DNA of 34,417 bases from Lachnospiraceae bacterium A4 (GCA_000403215.2 KE159551.1:1-34417); one strand, 5' to 3'; positions 25,556 through 33,809 are shown, numbered from the stretch's first letter. The notes: generated from the letters alone by a model not told the origin. Numbers and translations: made by a program.

Positions 25556-26224
25556 TCATCTTGCCTCACAATAAACCTTCCAGTCTGCTTCGTCACACAC
25601 ATATTCCCTTCCATTTTCATCAATATAAAGATATCCCTGTATCTTCTCGAACCACTCTTCTCTTTTACAGATCTCGTCATCAAACTCATATAAATCATCA
25701 CAATCAAATTTATAATTATCACCTAAATCTTCCCAGCCAAATGATAGTTTTTCCATATGATTTCCTGAATCATCCAATATGAAAAAATGATAATAATTAC
25801 CATATACATTTTTTACATATGCCTGATAAACAATCATTCCATTTTCCAACAAATAATACATTCCTGCTGCACTTGAAGAACAAAAAGAATCCAGTACAGT
25901 CAACTCATGATCTCTAAAGGTAATAATTGTATAATAAGTTCCCCATACATGCAGTTCTGGCAGACCATCTCCTGTTGAGTCCACTATATAATAAAATGTG
26001 GCATTACGTCTTTCAGGCTCTCCAGTCGGCATAGCCAATTCTAAAATATATTCACCCATACAGCTTCGTTTTCCCTCGACAAACTCAACATATGCATTAA
26101 TCGCCTTATAACGCTGACATTCCTTTGATACAGTTGATATTAAAAAAAAGATTATGATACAAGAGCAGACGAATATCACTTTCGTAAACCAAAATTTTCT
26201 ATTAATAATTAAATTCTCCATCAT
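25556..26224 (-). CDS. Membrane-anchored candidate immunity protein (module 2)
   Basis: A 222-residue protein with one strong hydrophobic segment at residues 14-30 and a polar ectodomain. It contains FYYIVDSTGDGLPELHVWG, a variant of the DGDG-PEL motif of the two genes downstream, so the three are likely one family. The start overlaps the effector's end by 23 bases and has no good ribosome binding site, which suggests translational coupling. An ATG one codon later is equally possible. It is the best candidate for immunity against the 26202 effector. Ectodomain location suggests the toxin acts at the wall or outer membrane face. Confidence 0.68.
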   Translation of the reverse strand: MMENLIINRKFWFTKVIFVCSCIIIFFLISTVSKECQRYKAINAYVEFVEGKRSCMGEYILELAMPTGEPERRNATFYYIVDSTGDGLPELHVWGTYYTIITFRDHELTVLDSFCSSSAAGMYYLLENGMIVYQAYVKNVYGNYYHFFILDDSGNHMEKLSFGWEDLGDNYKFDCDDLYEFDDEICKREEWFEKIQGYLYIDENGREYVCDEADWKVYCEAR

Positions 26225-27644
26225 AAACTATAATTTCCATTATTCTATAATTATTCGTAATATTTATACAGGATTTACTTTTTTCGTTTTCTTGATATAC
26301 TTTTTGTTCAATTCCATAACCTATAAATTCAACTGTATTGGGATTGCTTGGAACACTTTTTAATTCTTTACAAAATGGTTCACCTGTCTGATACAATCCA
26401 TCTGGATATGAATGCTCTTTTACATCACCGACAACTGCGGGAATATAGAAGATTTCACCGTAATTTTCCCCCTCTTTTTCACATTGAACTTTAATATCCA
26501 ATTTTGTTCCTGGAAATACTTCACTTACATCTATCCTCTTATTACTCTTTGCATTGCTATGGTTTGGATTTACGACATTGGGTCCAACAGCAACCCAATA
26601 TCGCCCTTGACTATCCACATATAAACCATTATCAAGTTTATGTGCATCAAAAACACCTCCCTTTTGTTCTATATAGTCATGTGCCGGAGAAGATGTTTCA
26701 AACCAGTCTATATTATGCTCTCCTTTCAACTCTTCTTCCATTCCCCAATCTAAATTAGCCGCCCTAGGATGCTTTAAAACCGATCTCCCGTCTCCCAAAC
26801 CAGTCGGATTATAATATAATTTTAACCAATTATCCTCTTCAACATATTCTATATTTTTTTCTTCATCCTCTTCCTCCACTTCCAGATTTTCTTCAACTGT
26901 TATTACCCCCCCATACACACACAACAAGTTATATTTCTTCATTAATATCTCTACATATTCATCTACAAAACCAGTTTTTAATATCTTTGCAGACTCTTCT
27001 GCTAACTCCCTCTGCTTGTCCTCATCTTGTACCTCATATGCTCCCTGCAATATATCGCCGAAAACTGTACTACGCAAAGCAGCTGGTCCAAAACCCCATT
27101 TTTTTCCTACAAGCGGATAACATTTATATCGTAACCTGCCTTCCTTATTTATTGCTGTTTCATTCGGGTGTGGTGCAATATTGTCATAATACACTGGTTC
27201 AAATTTACCATTACCACATGCACCAAAATCATAGATATTCTCTCCTACTTTGCAATCTTTGCATGTCATAACAGGATTTCCCTTTCGATATACCCCATGG
27301 CTCTTGCAGGCATCCAGCCTTATGTTTCTATTTCCATGGGTACATGACAATATCGCTCCCCTCACTACCATTTCATCTTCTTCTGCTGTCGAAACAATAT
27401 ACTCCGCCGCTGCATTTGCCTGATTGCGAAATTCATTATTCATATTCATTAATAATAGTATGTTGTCACTATATTTAGATACTGACATTATTTGTATTGC
27501 TGCTTTTTCTGTATTTGACAATTTGCTATATTCTTCTTTACTAAACCCCAAATGATCTTTAAAAGTAAAATAACCATTTAACTCTATAACACATTCTTCG
27601 TTGTCACTTTTTTCTTCTTCGTATGATTCTTCAACTCTCCCCAT
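26202..27644 (-). CDS. PAAR-like (divergent DUF4280) effector with unfamiliar C-terminal domain
   Basis: A 480-residue protein. Residues 1-90 are charged and helical. From about 92 a divergent PAAR-like domain reads VVRGAILSCTHGN, then a Cys-rich loop (CKDCKVGENIYDFGACG) and a far element CVYGGVITV standing where others have CxHGGLI. After an acidic linker (EEEDEEKN) comes a C-terminal region with a helical part and then a beta-rich domain with QGRYWVAVGPNVV and YIPAVVGDVKEHSYPDG, ending MEIIVYDGEFNY. That last domain recalls a double-psi barrel but I do not recognise it. GAAGGAAGG lies six bases before the ATG. It follows the type B VgrG gene and precedes a row of immunity candidates. Confidence 0.7.
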   Translation of the reverse strand: MGRVEESYEEEKSDNEECVIELNGYFTFKDHLGFSKEEYSKLSNTEKAAIQIMSVSKYSDNILLLMNMNNEFRNQANAAAEYIVSTAEEDEMVVRGAILSCTHGNRNIRLDACKSHGVYRKGNPVMTCKDCKVGENIYDFGACGNGKFEPVYYDNIAPHPNETAINKEGRLRYKCYPLVGKKWGFGPAALRSTVFGDILQGAYEVQDEDKQRELAEESAKILKTGFVDEYVEILMKKYNLLCVYGGVITVEENLEVEEEDEEKNIEYVEEDNWLKLYYNPTGLGDGRSVLKHPRAANLDWGMEEELKGEHNIDWFETSSPAHDYIEQKGGVFDAHKLDNGLYVDSQGRYWVAVGPNVVNPNHSNAKSNKRIDVSEVFPGTKLDIKVQCEKEGENYGEIFYIPAVVGDVKEHSYPDGLYQTGEPFCKELKSVPSNPNTVEFIGYGIEQKVYQENEKSKSCINITNNYRIMEIIVYDGEFNY

Positions 27645-27689
27645 AAAAATCCTTCCTTCTTTTTATTATTATCTTAAAAACTTTTCTTT

Positions 27690-28952
27690 TTATCCCTGAC
27701 AAAAATTTATTTCATCAGGACTTTGCATCATAACCAATCTTGCATTCATCTTCACGCTGTCTTTTGCTAATATATTTATCTTTTGAGTACTGTTCGCTGT
27801 TATATTTCCTGCCCACATTGCTATACTGTTCTTTTTCTCACAGATATCAATATTCCATTCAAATAAATCAATATTATTGCCTTGTACGGATGACAAAGTT
27901 CTCTCTTTAAAATTTGTATGAGCATCAGAATATCCGATGCAACTTAGCAAAAATCCATCTCGTTCATCATTGTTCATGAAATACAAAAGCACCCTTGTCC
28001 CAATCTCCGGCATTGCATAGAGGACATTTCCTGTCACTGGATACCAGTTATAAAAGTAATCACCAGTCGAAACCCTTCCATCAATGTCCAATGCTACTTT
28101 CATCTGCTCTCCTCGAACTTCTAATACTGTCCCCATCAGCCCTAAGCCCGTGAACAGCTCCTGATAGCGCACTGGACATATCTCTTTGTGCTGCAGATGG
28201 TAACAAAAGATTAATTCCCCATTCTCAAAAACTGCCTGCACGCTGGATATGATTAGTTTCTGTCCACAGAATACCGTTTTATCACCGATACTGTAAAACG
28301 CTCTGCTCTCTATCTCATAGGAAATCTCCTTTTTGTCTGTCTGAGACTGTTTTACAGATATACTATACTCATTTTCTGTAAATGCCGGAATATCATTGCC
28401 GTTCCTCATTCCAAACCACAATGCCGGCTCTCCTGTCATAATATCAGGAATGATACAGCTTCCCAGATGGCTTGCAAGACGCTTACAAAATTCCCATGCG
28501 GTCTCCTTATATTGAATCATAGGTTTTCCGATCTGCCTGTCACGTCCTTTTGTACAGATAATTTTTCCGCCACTGCGTCTTACAGATTCACCTGCTATCT
28601 CCGCATAAGTGTTTTCTGTTGACTGAAACGATTGTGAAACTGGTTTGCGGTCAAGTATACATGTACCCGATTGTGCCTCAATAGATACTTTTTTTGCATT
28701 TCCTGTATTTTCAATCACTGCTTTTGACACATACCCACAAAAAATTGTCTGTACAGTATCCTCATTCACTCTCCATACCCGAATCTTACTACTATACAAA
28801 GTTTTTAGATGGTGTTCTGTATTTGGACTTATATATCCGTTGATTTTAAATAGCGCGTGACAGTTTATATTCCAGTTAAGCTCAAATTTTTCCACCATGT
28901 TAAATGGAATAACGCTCTCCATTTTAATCTCTTTATTTATCGCGATCTCCAT
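27690..28952 (-). CDS. VgrG-like spike protein, type B (module 2)
   Basis: A 420-residue spike protein. The gp27-like half contains QYKETAWEFCKRLASHLG (family motif ETxxxFxxRL). The OB-fold part has YNWYPVTGNVLYAMPEIGT, and a short beta tail ends VMMQSPDEINFCQG. It matches the 7875 protein in these landmarks but lacks that protein's 100-residue tail. The ATG at 28952 has AGAGGG seven bases upstream; an ATG two codons earlier is less well placed. Its gene is AT-richer than its type A partner upstream. It starts 12 bases after type A ends, so both are made together, and it precedes the effector it may carry. Confidence 0.85.
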   Translation of the reverse strand: MEIAINKEIKMESVIPFNMVEKFELNWNINCHALFKINGYISPNTEHHLKTLYSSKIRVWRVNEDTVQTIFCGYVSKAVIENTGNAKKVSIEAQSGTCILDRKPVSQSFQSTENTYAEIAGESVRRSGGKIICTKGRDRQIGKPMIQYKETAWEFCKRLASHLGSCIIPDIMTGEPALWFGMRNGNDIPAFTENEYSISVKQSQTDKKEISYEIESRAFYSIGDKTVFCGQKLIISSVQAVFENGELIFCYHLQHKEICPVRYQELFTGLGLMGTVLEVRGEQMKVALDIDGRVSTGDYFYNWYPVTGNVLYAMPEIGTRVLLYFMNNDERDGFLLSCIGYSDAHTNFKERTLSSVQGNNIDLFEWNIDICEKKNSIAMWAGNITANSTQKINILAKDSVKMNARLVMMQSPDEINFCQG

Positions 28953-28964
28953 AATCATTCCCTC

Positions 28965-30353
28965 TTAAAGCTTTATCTCTGAAGCAGTTAAATATAAATC
29001 TCCTCCCAGCTTCATTTCTGTATTGCCCTGTTTTAATTTTATTTTATTTGGTGAACTTACTTCTATAAATGAACTTAAACTTGCAATAGACATTAGTTTA
29101 TTTGCATGGATAACAACCGTCGCCTCACTCACCATCTTGATTCCTTCCGCGTCTGACAGCTCTATATACGTCCCCTGATTGTTCGTCAGCAGTATTTTAT
29201 CGGGCGATAGCTGGATTTCCTTCCCTTCCTTATTCCGCCAGAACTTGCACGCCGGATTCGTTCGAAGCCCGCCATCTCCTTCATGATAAGCGCTTGCCGC
29301 ATATGCCTCTGTCTCCCTCTCTGTCGGAAAATAAAGTCTGATCTGGTCTCCAATCTCGGGCATACAATACCAGCCTGTCCCATCAGGTGAGGAATACACT
29401 GACGCGTAGGGAAACCAGCGCGTCCCTGAGCTGCCCTTATTCTCATCCTCCGTCAGCCGTATCGTCACTCTTTCTCGGTCCACGTTCAGAACTCTGCCAA
29501 ACAGCGATGCACCCGACAGACGGGTATTGTATGTCACAGGCACGCTAAGCCCTGCCTTCCGCCGCATATGATATGTATGATACAGCTCATTTCCCCTCAT
29601 ATGAGTCTCTACCTTCCATATGGTCATCTTCTGCCCGTCAATGATGCCGGTTCCGCCTAATTCATAGATTTCCCGGTCTTCCCAGATATAGGAGATGGTA
29701 TCCTGCGGGCTGATATCCATTCCCCTGCCTTTTTTCTGCCAGTATTCCTCTATGTCGCACTGTGTCCTGTACTCTGTGGGCGCAGCACTCCCGGCGCCCA
29801 GCCCATCAGGCAGTCCAAAGTAATACTTTTCACCCGGTTCTGTACAGCTGGGCATAAGGACAGTCTGATTCATGCTGGCGAGTCTTTTCACAAATGCCCA
29901 GTCTGTCTCCTGATACTGCATGATGAGCTGTCCTGTCTTTTTTCCCTCTCCCACCATCATCCTCGCCTTGGCGTCCTCATATCCCTGTCCGCACACGTCC
30001 AGCAGATCCCGGTATGTCAGGCTGGATGCCTGAAAGCTACGTATCCGTTCCCTGTGATCCATCAACAGGCTTCCCGAATACACCACAAGCTCCATTGTGC
30101 AGGTCTGACCTGAGACATGCATCTTCAGGCTTTCCAGAATCCCATAAAACAGAATATGATGCGTCTCTCCTGACACGGCAGTTATCCGCACCCAGGTCTG
30201 TTGCCTGCCAAGCCCCAGATACTCCTCTTTCCTGTCAAATGGAATCGTGCCTGCCACCTTTACATAGCCATGTTCATTGATCTGCTTCAATCCCTCATAG
30301 TGTTCCACCTGTAATTCTTCAAACGGACGGATGGTTATTCTTTCTTCTCTCAT
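28965..30353 (-). CDS. VgrG-like spike protein, type A (module 2)
   Basis: A 462-residue spike protein, close paralogue of the 5707 protein and of equal length. Landmarks are QYQETDWAFVKRLASMNQ in the gp27-like half, ASVYSSPDGTGWYCMPEIGD in the OB-fold, and a short beta-prism end with LKQGNTEMKLGGDLYLT. These are the features of T6SS VgrG or phage gp27/gp5 proteins, which form the puncturing tip on the tube. AAGGAG lies nine bases before the ATG. It comes after the membrane FHA gene and is followed directly by the type B spike. The repeated pairing of types A and B in the window suggests they work together. Confidence 0.9.
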   Translation of the reverse strand: MREERITIRPFEELQVEHYEGLKQINEHGYVKVAGTIPFDRKEEYLGLGRQQTWVRITAVSGETHHILFYGILESLKMHVSGQTCTMELVVYSGSLLMDHRERIRSFQASSLTYRDLLDVCGQGYEDAKARMMVGEGKKTGQLIMQYQETDWAFVKRLASMNQTVLMPSCTEPGEKYYFGLPDGLGAGSAAPTEYRTQCDIEEYWQKKGRGMDISPQDTISYIWEDREIYELGGTGIIDGQKMTIWKVETHMRGNELYHTYHMRRKAGLSVPVTYNTRLSGASLFGRVLNVDRERVTIRLTEDENKGSSGTRWFPYASVYSSPDGTGWYCMPEIGDQIRLYFPTERETEAYAASAYHEGDGGLRTNPACKFWRNKEGKEIQLSPDKILLTNNQGTYIELSDAEGIKMVSEATVVIHANKLMSIASLSSFIEVSSPNKIKLKQGNTEMKLGGDLYLTASEIKL

Positions 30354-30386
30354 TGCGGCATACTCCTTTTTCGTATTTTATATCTA

Positions 30387-30929
30387 TTACTGCACCTTCA
30401 CTGGCGCCAGTCCCAGATAGATGACATCCCCCTGCTCTATCCTGCATGGTTCCCGCGAGGAGACTTTGTACATCTTTCCTTCCCCGCCGCGCTGGATGCG
30501 GGTGCCGTTTTCGCTGTCGAGATCTTCTATGTACCAGCCCCCGCCGCTGTAGTTCATGACCGCATGTTCTCCGTCCACGGTCCCTGCATAATCGGTATTT
30601 TTGAGGTTTACATCCACCTGAAACTCCCCTTCGTCCCTGCCAAAAACGATAGAGGTTTTTCCATATATATCCCATGTGTCGGTCACGTTGTTGTCCTCCC
30701 CAAGAAGCAGCAGCTCGGATATCCCCGCGCGCTTCCTGTCATATTTTAGAAAGTGCTTTTCCTCTGACATATCATAGATTGTCATTAACAGGAAAAATAC
30801 AATGATTGCTGTAAGGAGGAGCAGGCTCGTATATTTCTCTATCGGCTTTTGCAGATAGGCATAGGACAGGACTGCGCCTGTTATGGCGGATATGATGATT
30901 GTGATATCCAGAGTGATTTTTCGGTTCAT
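30387..30929 (-). CDS. Membrane-bound FHA domain protein
   Basis: A 180-residue protein with two N-terminal membrane helices (about residues 7-27 and 33-53) and a cytoplasmic FHA domain from about 75. FHA marks are VFGRDEGE at 95-102, EHAVM at 121-125, and LDSENGTRI at 137-145, matching the GR, S/H and NG positions that bind phosphothreonine. It is the second FHA protein in the window, the other being soluble. It may anchor or recruit the apparatus to the membrane in a phosphorylation-dependent way. AAAGGG precedes the ATG by ten bases. The gene lies between immunity candidates and spike genes. Confidence 0.85.
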   Translation of the reverse strand: MNRKITLDITIIISAITGAVLSYAYLQKPIEKYTSLLLLTAIIVFFLLMTIYDMSEEKHFLKYDRKRAGISELLLLGEDNNVTDTWDIYGKTSIVFGRDEGEFQVDVNLKNTDYAGTVDGEHAVMNYSGGGWYIEDLDSENGTRIQRGGEGKMYKVSSREPCRIEQGDVIYLGLAPVKVQ

Positions 30930-30986
30930 TCGTTTTTAACCCTTTCTATTTTTTATAAAGCTCTCTTCATCTTTCAGTATATATTC

Positions 30987-31472
30987 CTATTTCACCTGCT
31001 GAAAAAAATCTCCTCTCACCGCATCACTTGCCTCCGTATGATGGTCCATTCCACCCCACTCTGTAATTATTTTCTCACCATCACGCTCTAAGCGCACAAG
31101 CATCTCTCCTTTGTCATAACGTTCATGCCTTCCATACATAGAATCCCCCGGTAATGTCTGTAATGATATGATCTCTATCATCTTGTCATCCCCAGACACA
31201 TAAGCCAGTTCCCATGTGTCGAGCTGCCACCCACTTCCCTCAACTGCTGCATAGTATTGATTATGATGTTTCCAGATAGTAATATAATAATCTGTATAAT
31301 AATTGAGTTCACCCGAAGGATGCGGTACAATTTCCTCATATTTGAATCCGCCAAGCCATGTATCCAATTTGTTATCCTGTTGCATGATATTACGGTGAAA
31401 CATCAACGCAATTACTATTACAACCAGAATAAAACAAATCATCAAAAAACTTTTCCATTGTATCCTCTTCAT
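30987..31472 (-). CDS. Membrane-anchored candidate immunity protein, second of module 1 pair
   Basis: A 161-residue protein with one hydrophobic segment at residues 8-25 and a compact ectodomain. It is a clear paralogue of the 31502 protein: both share a W-x-G-x-Y/F-x-Y-x-E opening, a YITIWK or NITIWK strand, YVSGDDKMIEIISLQTL against SVSGDENNIDIIFLQTL, then G-E-x-L-x-L-E-R and I-T-E/K-W-G. GGAG precedes the ATG by seven bases. Placement behind the transglycosylase effector suggests immunity. The shared pattern recalls a small DUF5991-like beta protein, which I cannot confirm. Confidence 0.63.
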   Translation of the reverse strand: MKRIQWKSFLMICFILVVIVIALMFHRNIMQQDNKLDTWLGGFKYEEIVPHPSGELNYYTDYYITIWKHHNQYYAAVEGSGWQLDTWELAYVSGDDKMIEIISLQTLPGDSMYGRHERYDKGEMLVRLERDGEKIITEWGGMDHHTEASDAVRGDFFQQVK

Positions 31473-31501
31473 TTATTTTCTCCATAAATTTTTAGGTGTC
31501 A

Positions 31502-32020
31502 TTATCCCCTGTAAGGTTCTTCAAACTGAAAATATCGACCGACAACTGCATCCTCCCTCTGATATACATTAGGGCTTCGATCCCGCAGTGCTCCCCACTT
31601 TGTGATGAGTTCATATCCTTCTCGTTCTAATGACAAAAGAAGTTCTCCCTCTTGATATCTTTTCTTGATTCCATAGAGGTTATCCCTTGCCAGCGTCTGC
31701 AAAAAAATGATATCTATATTATTTTCATCTCCCGACACCGATGCAAACGACCACGATATTACATCAGAGCGATCATAATAATTCTCGTCCTGTACGATTG
31801 CATAATATCCATCTTCCTGCTTCCAAATGGTAATGTTGTAATAAGCATATTCCTCCTCTGCACTCTCTTCACTGCGTGCAAAAGACTCCGTATATCTGTA
31901 TTCTCCTATCCAGCAATCCAGATTTTCATGCTGCGCATTCTTGTGATGCATCCTGAAATTGCTTATTATTCCTCCCAAAAGCAAAAACATCATCAAAAAA
32001 CCAAGGTATCTTTTTTTCAC
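31502..32020 (-). CDS. Membrane-anchored candidate immunity protein, first of module 1 pair
   Basis: A 172-residue protein with an N-terminal hydrophobic segment (FLMMFLLLGGIISNF) and a small ectodomain paralogous to the 30987 protein. A GTG at 32020 is preferred because AGGGGG stands seven bases before it; an ATG at 32047, just past the effector stop codon, would add nine residues and depend on coupling. It follows the lytic transglycosylase effector closely and is the most likely cognate immunity protein. The role rests on context and topology. Confidence 0.63.
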   Translation of the reverse strand: MKKRYLGFLMMFLLLGGIISNFRMHHKNAQHENLDCWIGEYRYTESFARSEESAEEEYAYYNITIWKQEDGYYAIVQDENYYDRSDVISWSFASVSGDENNIDIIFLQTLARDNLYGIKKRYQEGELLLSLEREGYELITKWGALRDRSPNVYQREDAVVGRYFQFEEPYRG

Positions 32021-32053
32021 TTTTGCACCCCCTGTTTTAACTTTCATTAAATA

Positions 32054-33343
32054 TCAGTCTTCATAACAAAAATAGTCATCCCGTCTTTGTATAACTTTTT
32101 GGGTTGCCTCTGCTTTAGTAATAGAACCATCCTTATTTATATCCAATCCTGAATTATTATTATATTCTTTAAATTCTTTATCTTTGGAATATACTATTTC
32201 TTCTCCCACTTTTTTAGAGGCTAAAACAGCAACATATAAATCTTCCAAATCCTTCATTTTACCAATATGTGGTTTTAAATATAAATACACCACATCCAAC
32301 TGCTCCATCATATCCATTTGCTCAATACTATCTTTCGTATACTTTGTATTATTATCAATATTAATCTGTTCAATTGCAATATTTGTAAACTGAATAAGGC
32401 CACATGCACCTGAGCCAATTCGCAGATGTGGATCTAACCATGATTCAAATGCCATAACAGCCATCAAATCATCTGGGTTAATTTGCAGTTCCGTTGAAAT
32501 CTCTACTACTTTTCTCAAAGCATCTTCTGTGACATATCTGTCTTTACCTGGTATTTCTTTCATCCAATCATATTGAAATTCATATCCCCCTATGGTTCTT
32601 TTTCTTGTCACAGGATCCTGACCTGACGTAACTGGTACAATCAGCCCACCATGTTTACAAAATAAGACAGATGTTCTTGTTATTCCTTTTGCAGCTACAG
32701 GATATCCATTTGGATCAGTGTCTATCCTGTCTATACAGCCATCCCCGTCTCTAAAAAACATATTGTCCCACTGTTCATTTAAATTCATAAGACACTGACA
32801 AACTCCGCCTTTTACTCCCGCCTGTGACAATTGTTTTCCATCTACTATACCAAACTCCTGCCAGAGCATAATTCTTTCCGCTTCCGCTCCACTGGCAGGT
32901 ACTCGACAGTTTCCCGTAAACGGATGAATATTAAACCCCTTTATGGTATCATTCACTGTCGCATAAGCTCTGCCATTGATTTCTATCGGATTTTCTGCAA
33001 CATTCAACGTTGTGTATAAGTGTGTGTTCATATCTGGTATCTCATCCACGTAAAATTGCCCTGTATGTGGGATGCTAAATGGGTCAGTTGTCACCTGCGT
33101 ACATGTCAAAACGGCACCATTCACCAGATACTTATGCAGATCATCATCCATCTGAGCAGATTCCATAAGCTCCACAAACCTTTCATCCGAAACATCTGTC
33201 AGATTCTGACTTTCCTTTTTAAAATTATTGTACGCCTTCTGTTGTTCAGAACGTATCTTTATAACGTTGGTAGTATTCTGCACAGCCGCCATTACAGAAT
33301 CTATTTTCTTTTCTCTCTCCAAATCCTTACTTTCATCTGCCAT
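32054..33343 (-). CDS. DUF4280 PAAR-like effector with lytic transglycosylase domain and EF-hand
   Basis: A 429-residue protein. Residues about 70-242 are DUF4280 (YLVNGAVLTC, the Cys of GNC at 146, CQC at 182-184, LFCKHGGLIVPVTSGQ). Residues about 275-395 look like a soluble-lytic-transglycosylase domain: NPDDLMAVMAFES with catalytic Glu300, and GACGLIQFT at 312-320, which matches the family G-x-x-G-L-x-Q motif. Residues 401-412 (DINKDGSITKAE) fit an EF-hand loop exactly, with calcium ligands at 401, 403, 405, 407 and 412. It should cleave peptidoglycan glycan strands, perhaps only in calcium-containing surroundings. Its first bases and upstream site closely match those of the 4248 effector. 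Two immunity candidates follow. Confidence 0.82.
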   Translation of the reverse strand: MADESKDLEREKKIDSVMAAVQNTTNVIKIRSEQQKAYNNFKKESQNLTDVSDERFVELMESAQMDDDLHKYLVNGAVLTCTQVTTDPFSIPHTGQFYVDEIPDMNTHLYTTLNVAENPIEINGRAYATVNDTIKGFNIHPFTGNCRVPASGAEAERIMLWQEFGIVDGKQLSQAGVKGGVCQCLMNLNEQWDNMFFRDGDGCIDRIDTDPNGYPVAAKGITRTSVLFCKHGGLIVPVTSGQDPVTRKRTIGGYEFQYDWMKEIPGKDRYVTEDALRKVVEISTELQINPDDLMAVMAFESWLDPHLRIGSGACGLIQFTNIAIEQINIDNNTKYTKDSIEQMDMMEQLDVVYLYLKPHIGKMKDLEDLYVAVLASKKVGEEIVYSKDKEFKEYNNNSGLDINKDGSITKAEATQKVIQRRDDYFCYED

Positions 33344-33353
33344 AGTATCCCCC

Positions 33354-33809
33354 CTATTTTATCTTCATAAACGCCTCGAACATCTCTGTCACGTCCAGCG
33401 GATTTTTCTTATTTTTTGCTGTATTCTCACCGGTACTGCGCTTTCCCTGCGGTTGGTCTGTCTGGAAGGAGAAGCCAAAATACCGTTCCATGTCTTTGGT
33501 AAAGTTGCCAAAATTGCCAAAGCTGCCAAAATTGTTTTTTGATGCTGTCTGGGTGCTGTGCGTTTTATCCTGCGTATATGCTCCCCTAATCGTATCAGAC
33601 GATTGCATCAAAGTTGCATCATATTTCTTTCTTTTTGCGGTATCGCTCAGTGTCTCGTATGCTTCCACGATATCTTTGAATTTTTCCTCGGCTGCCGGGT
33701 TGTCTGGATTCAGGTCGGGGTGGTACTTTTTTGCCAGTTTCCGGTATGCCTGCTTGATCTGGCTGTCATCCGCCTGCTGCGGTACGCCGAGTATTGTATA
33801 ATAATCCAT
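33354..33809 (-). CDS. Small J-domain (DnaJ-like) co-chaperone
   Basis: A 151-residue protein with an N-terminal J-domain of about 65 residues. It has DYYTILGV, the essential HPD at 30-32, and the closing [10 protein letters not shown]. The remaining 85 residues are a polar linker with repeated G-x-F-GNFG and no zinc-finger or CTD domain, so it is a class III (type C) J protein. It should stimulate an HSP70 ATPase; the HSP70-like protein at 13090 is a natural partner. The gene lies between the tube gene and the first effector, ending 10 bases before it. GGGAG is seven bases before the ATG. Confidence 0.9.
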   Translation of the reverse strand: MDYYTILGVPQQADDSQIKQAYRKLAKKYHPDLNPDNPAAEEKFKDIVEAYETLSDTAKRKKYDATLMQSSDTIRGAYTQDKTHSTQTASKNNFGSFGNFGNFTKDMERYFGFSFQTDQPQGKRSTGENTAKNKKNPLDVTEMFEAFMKIK

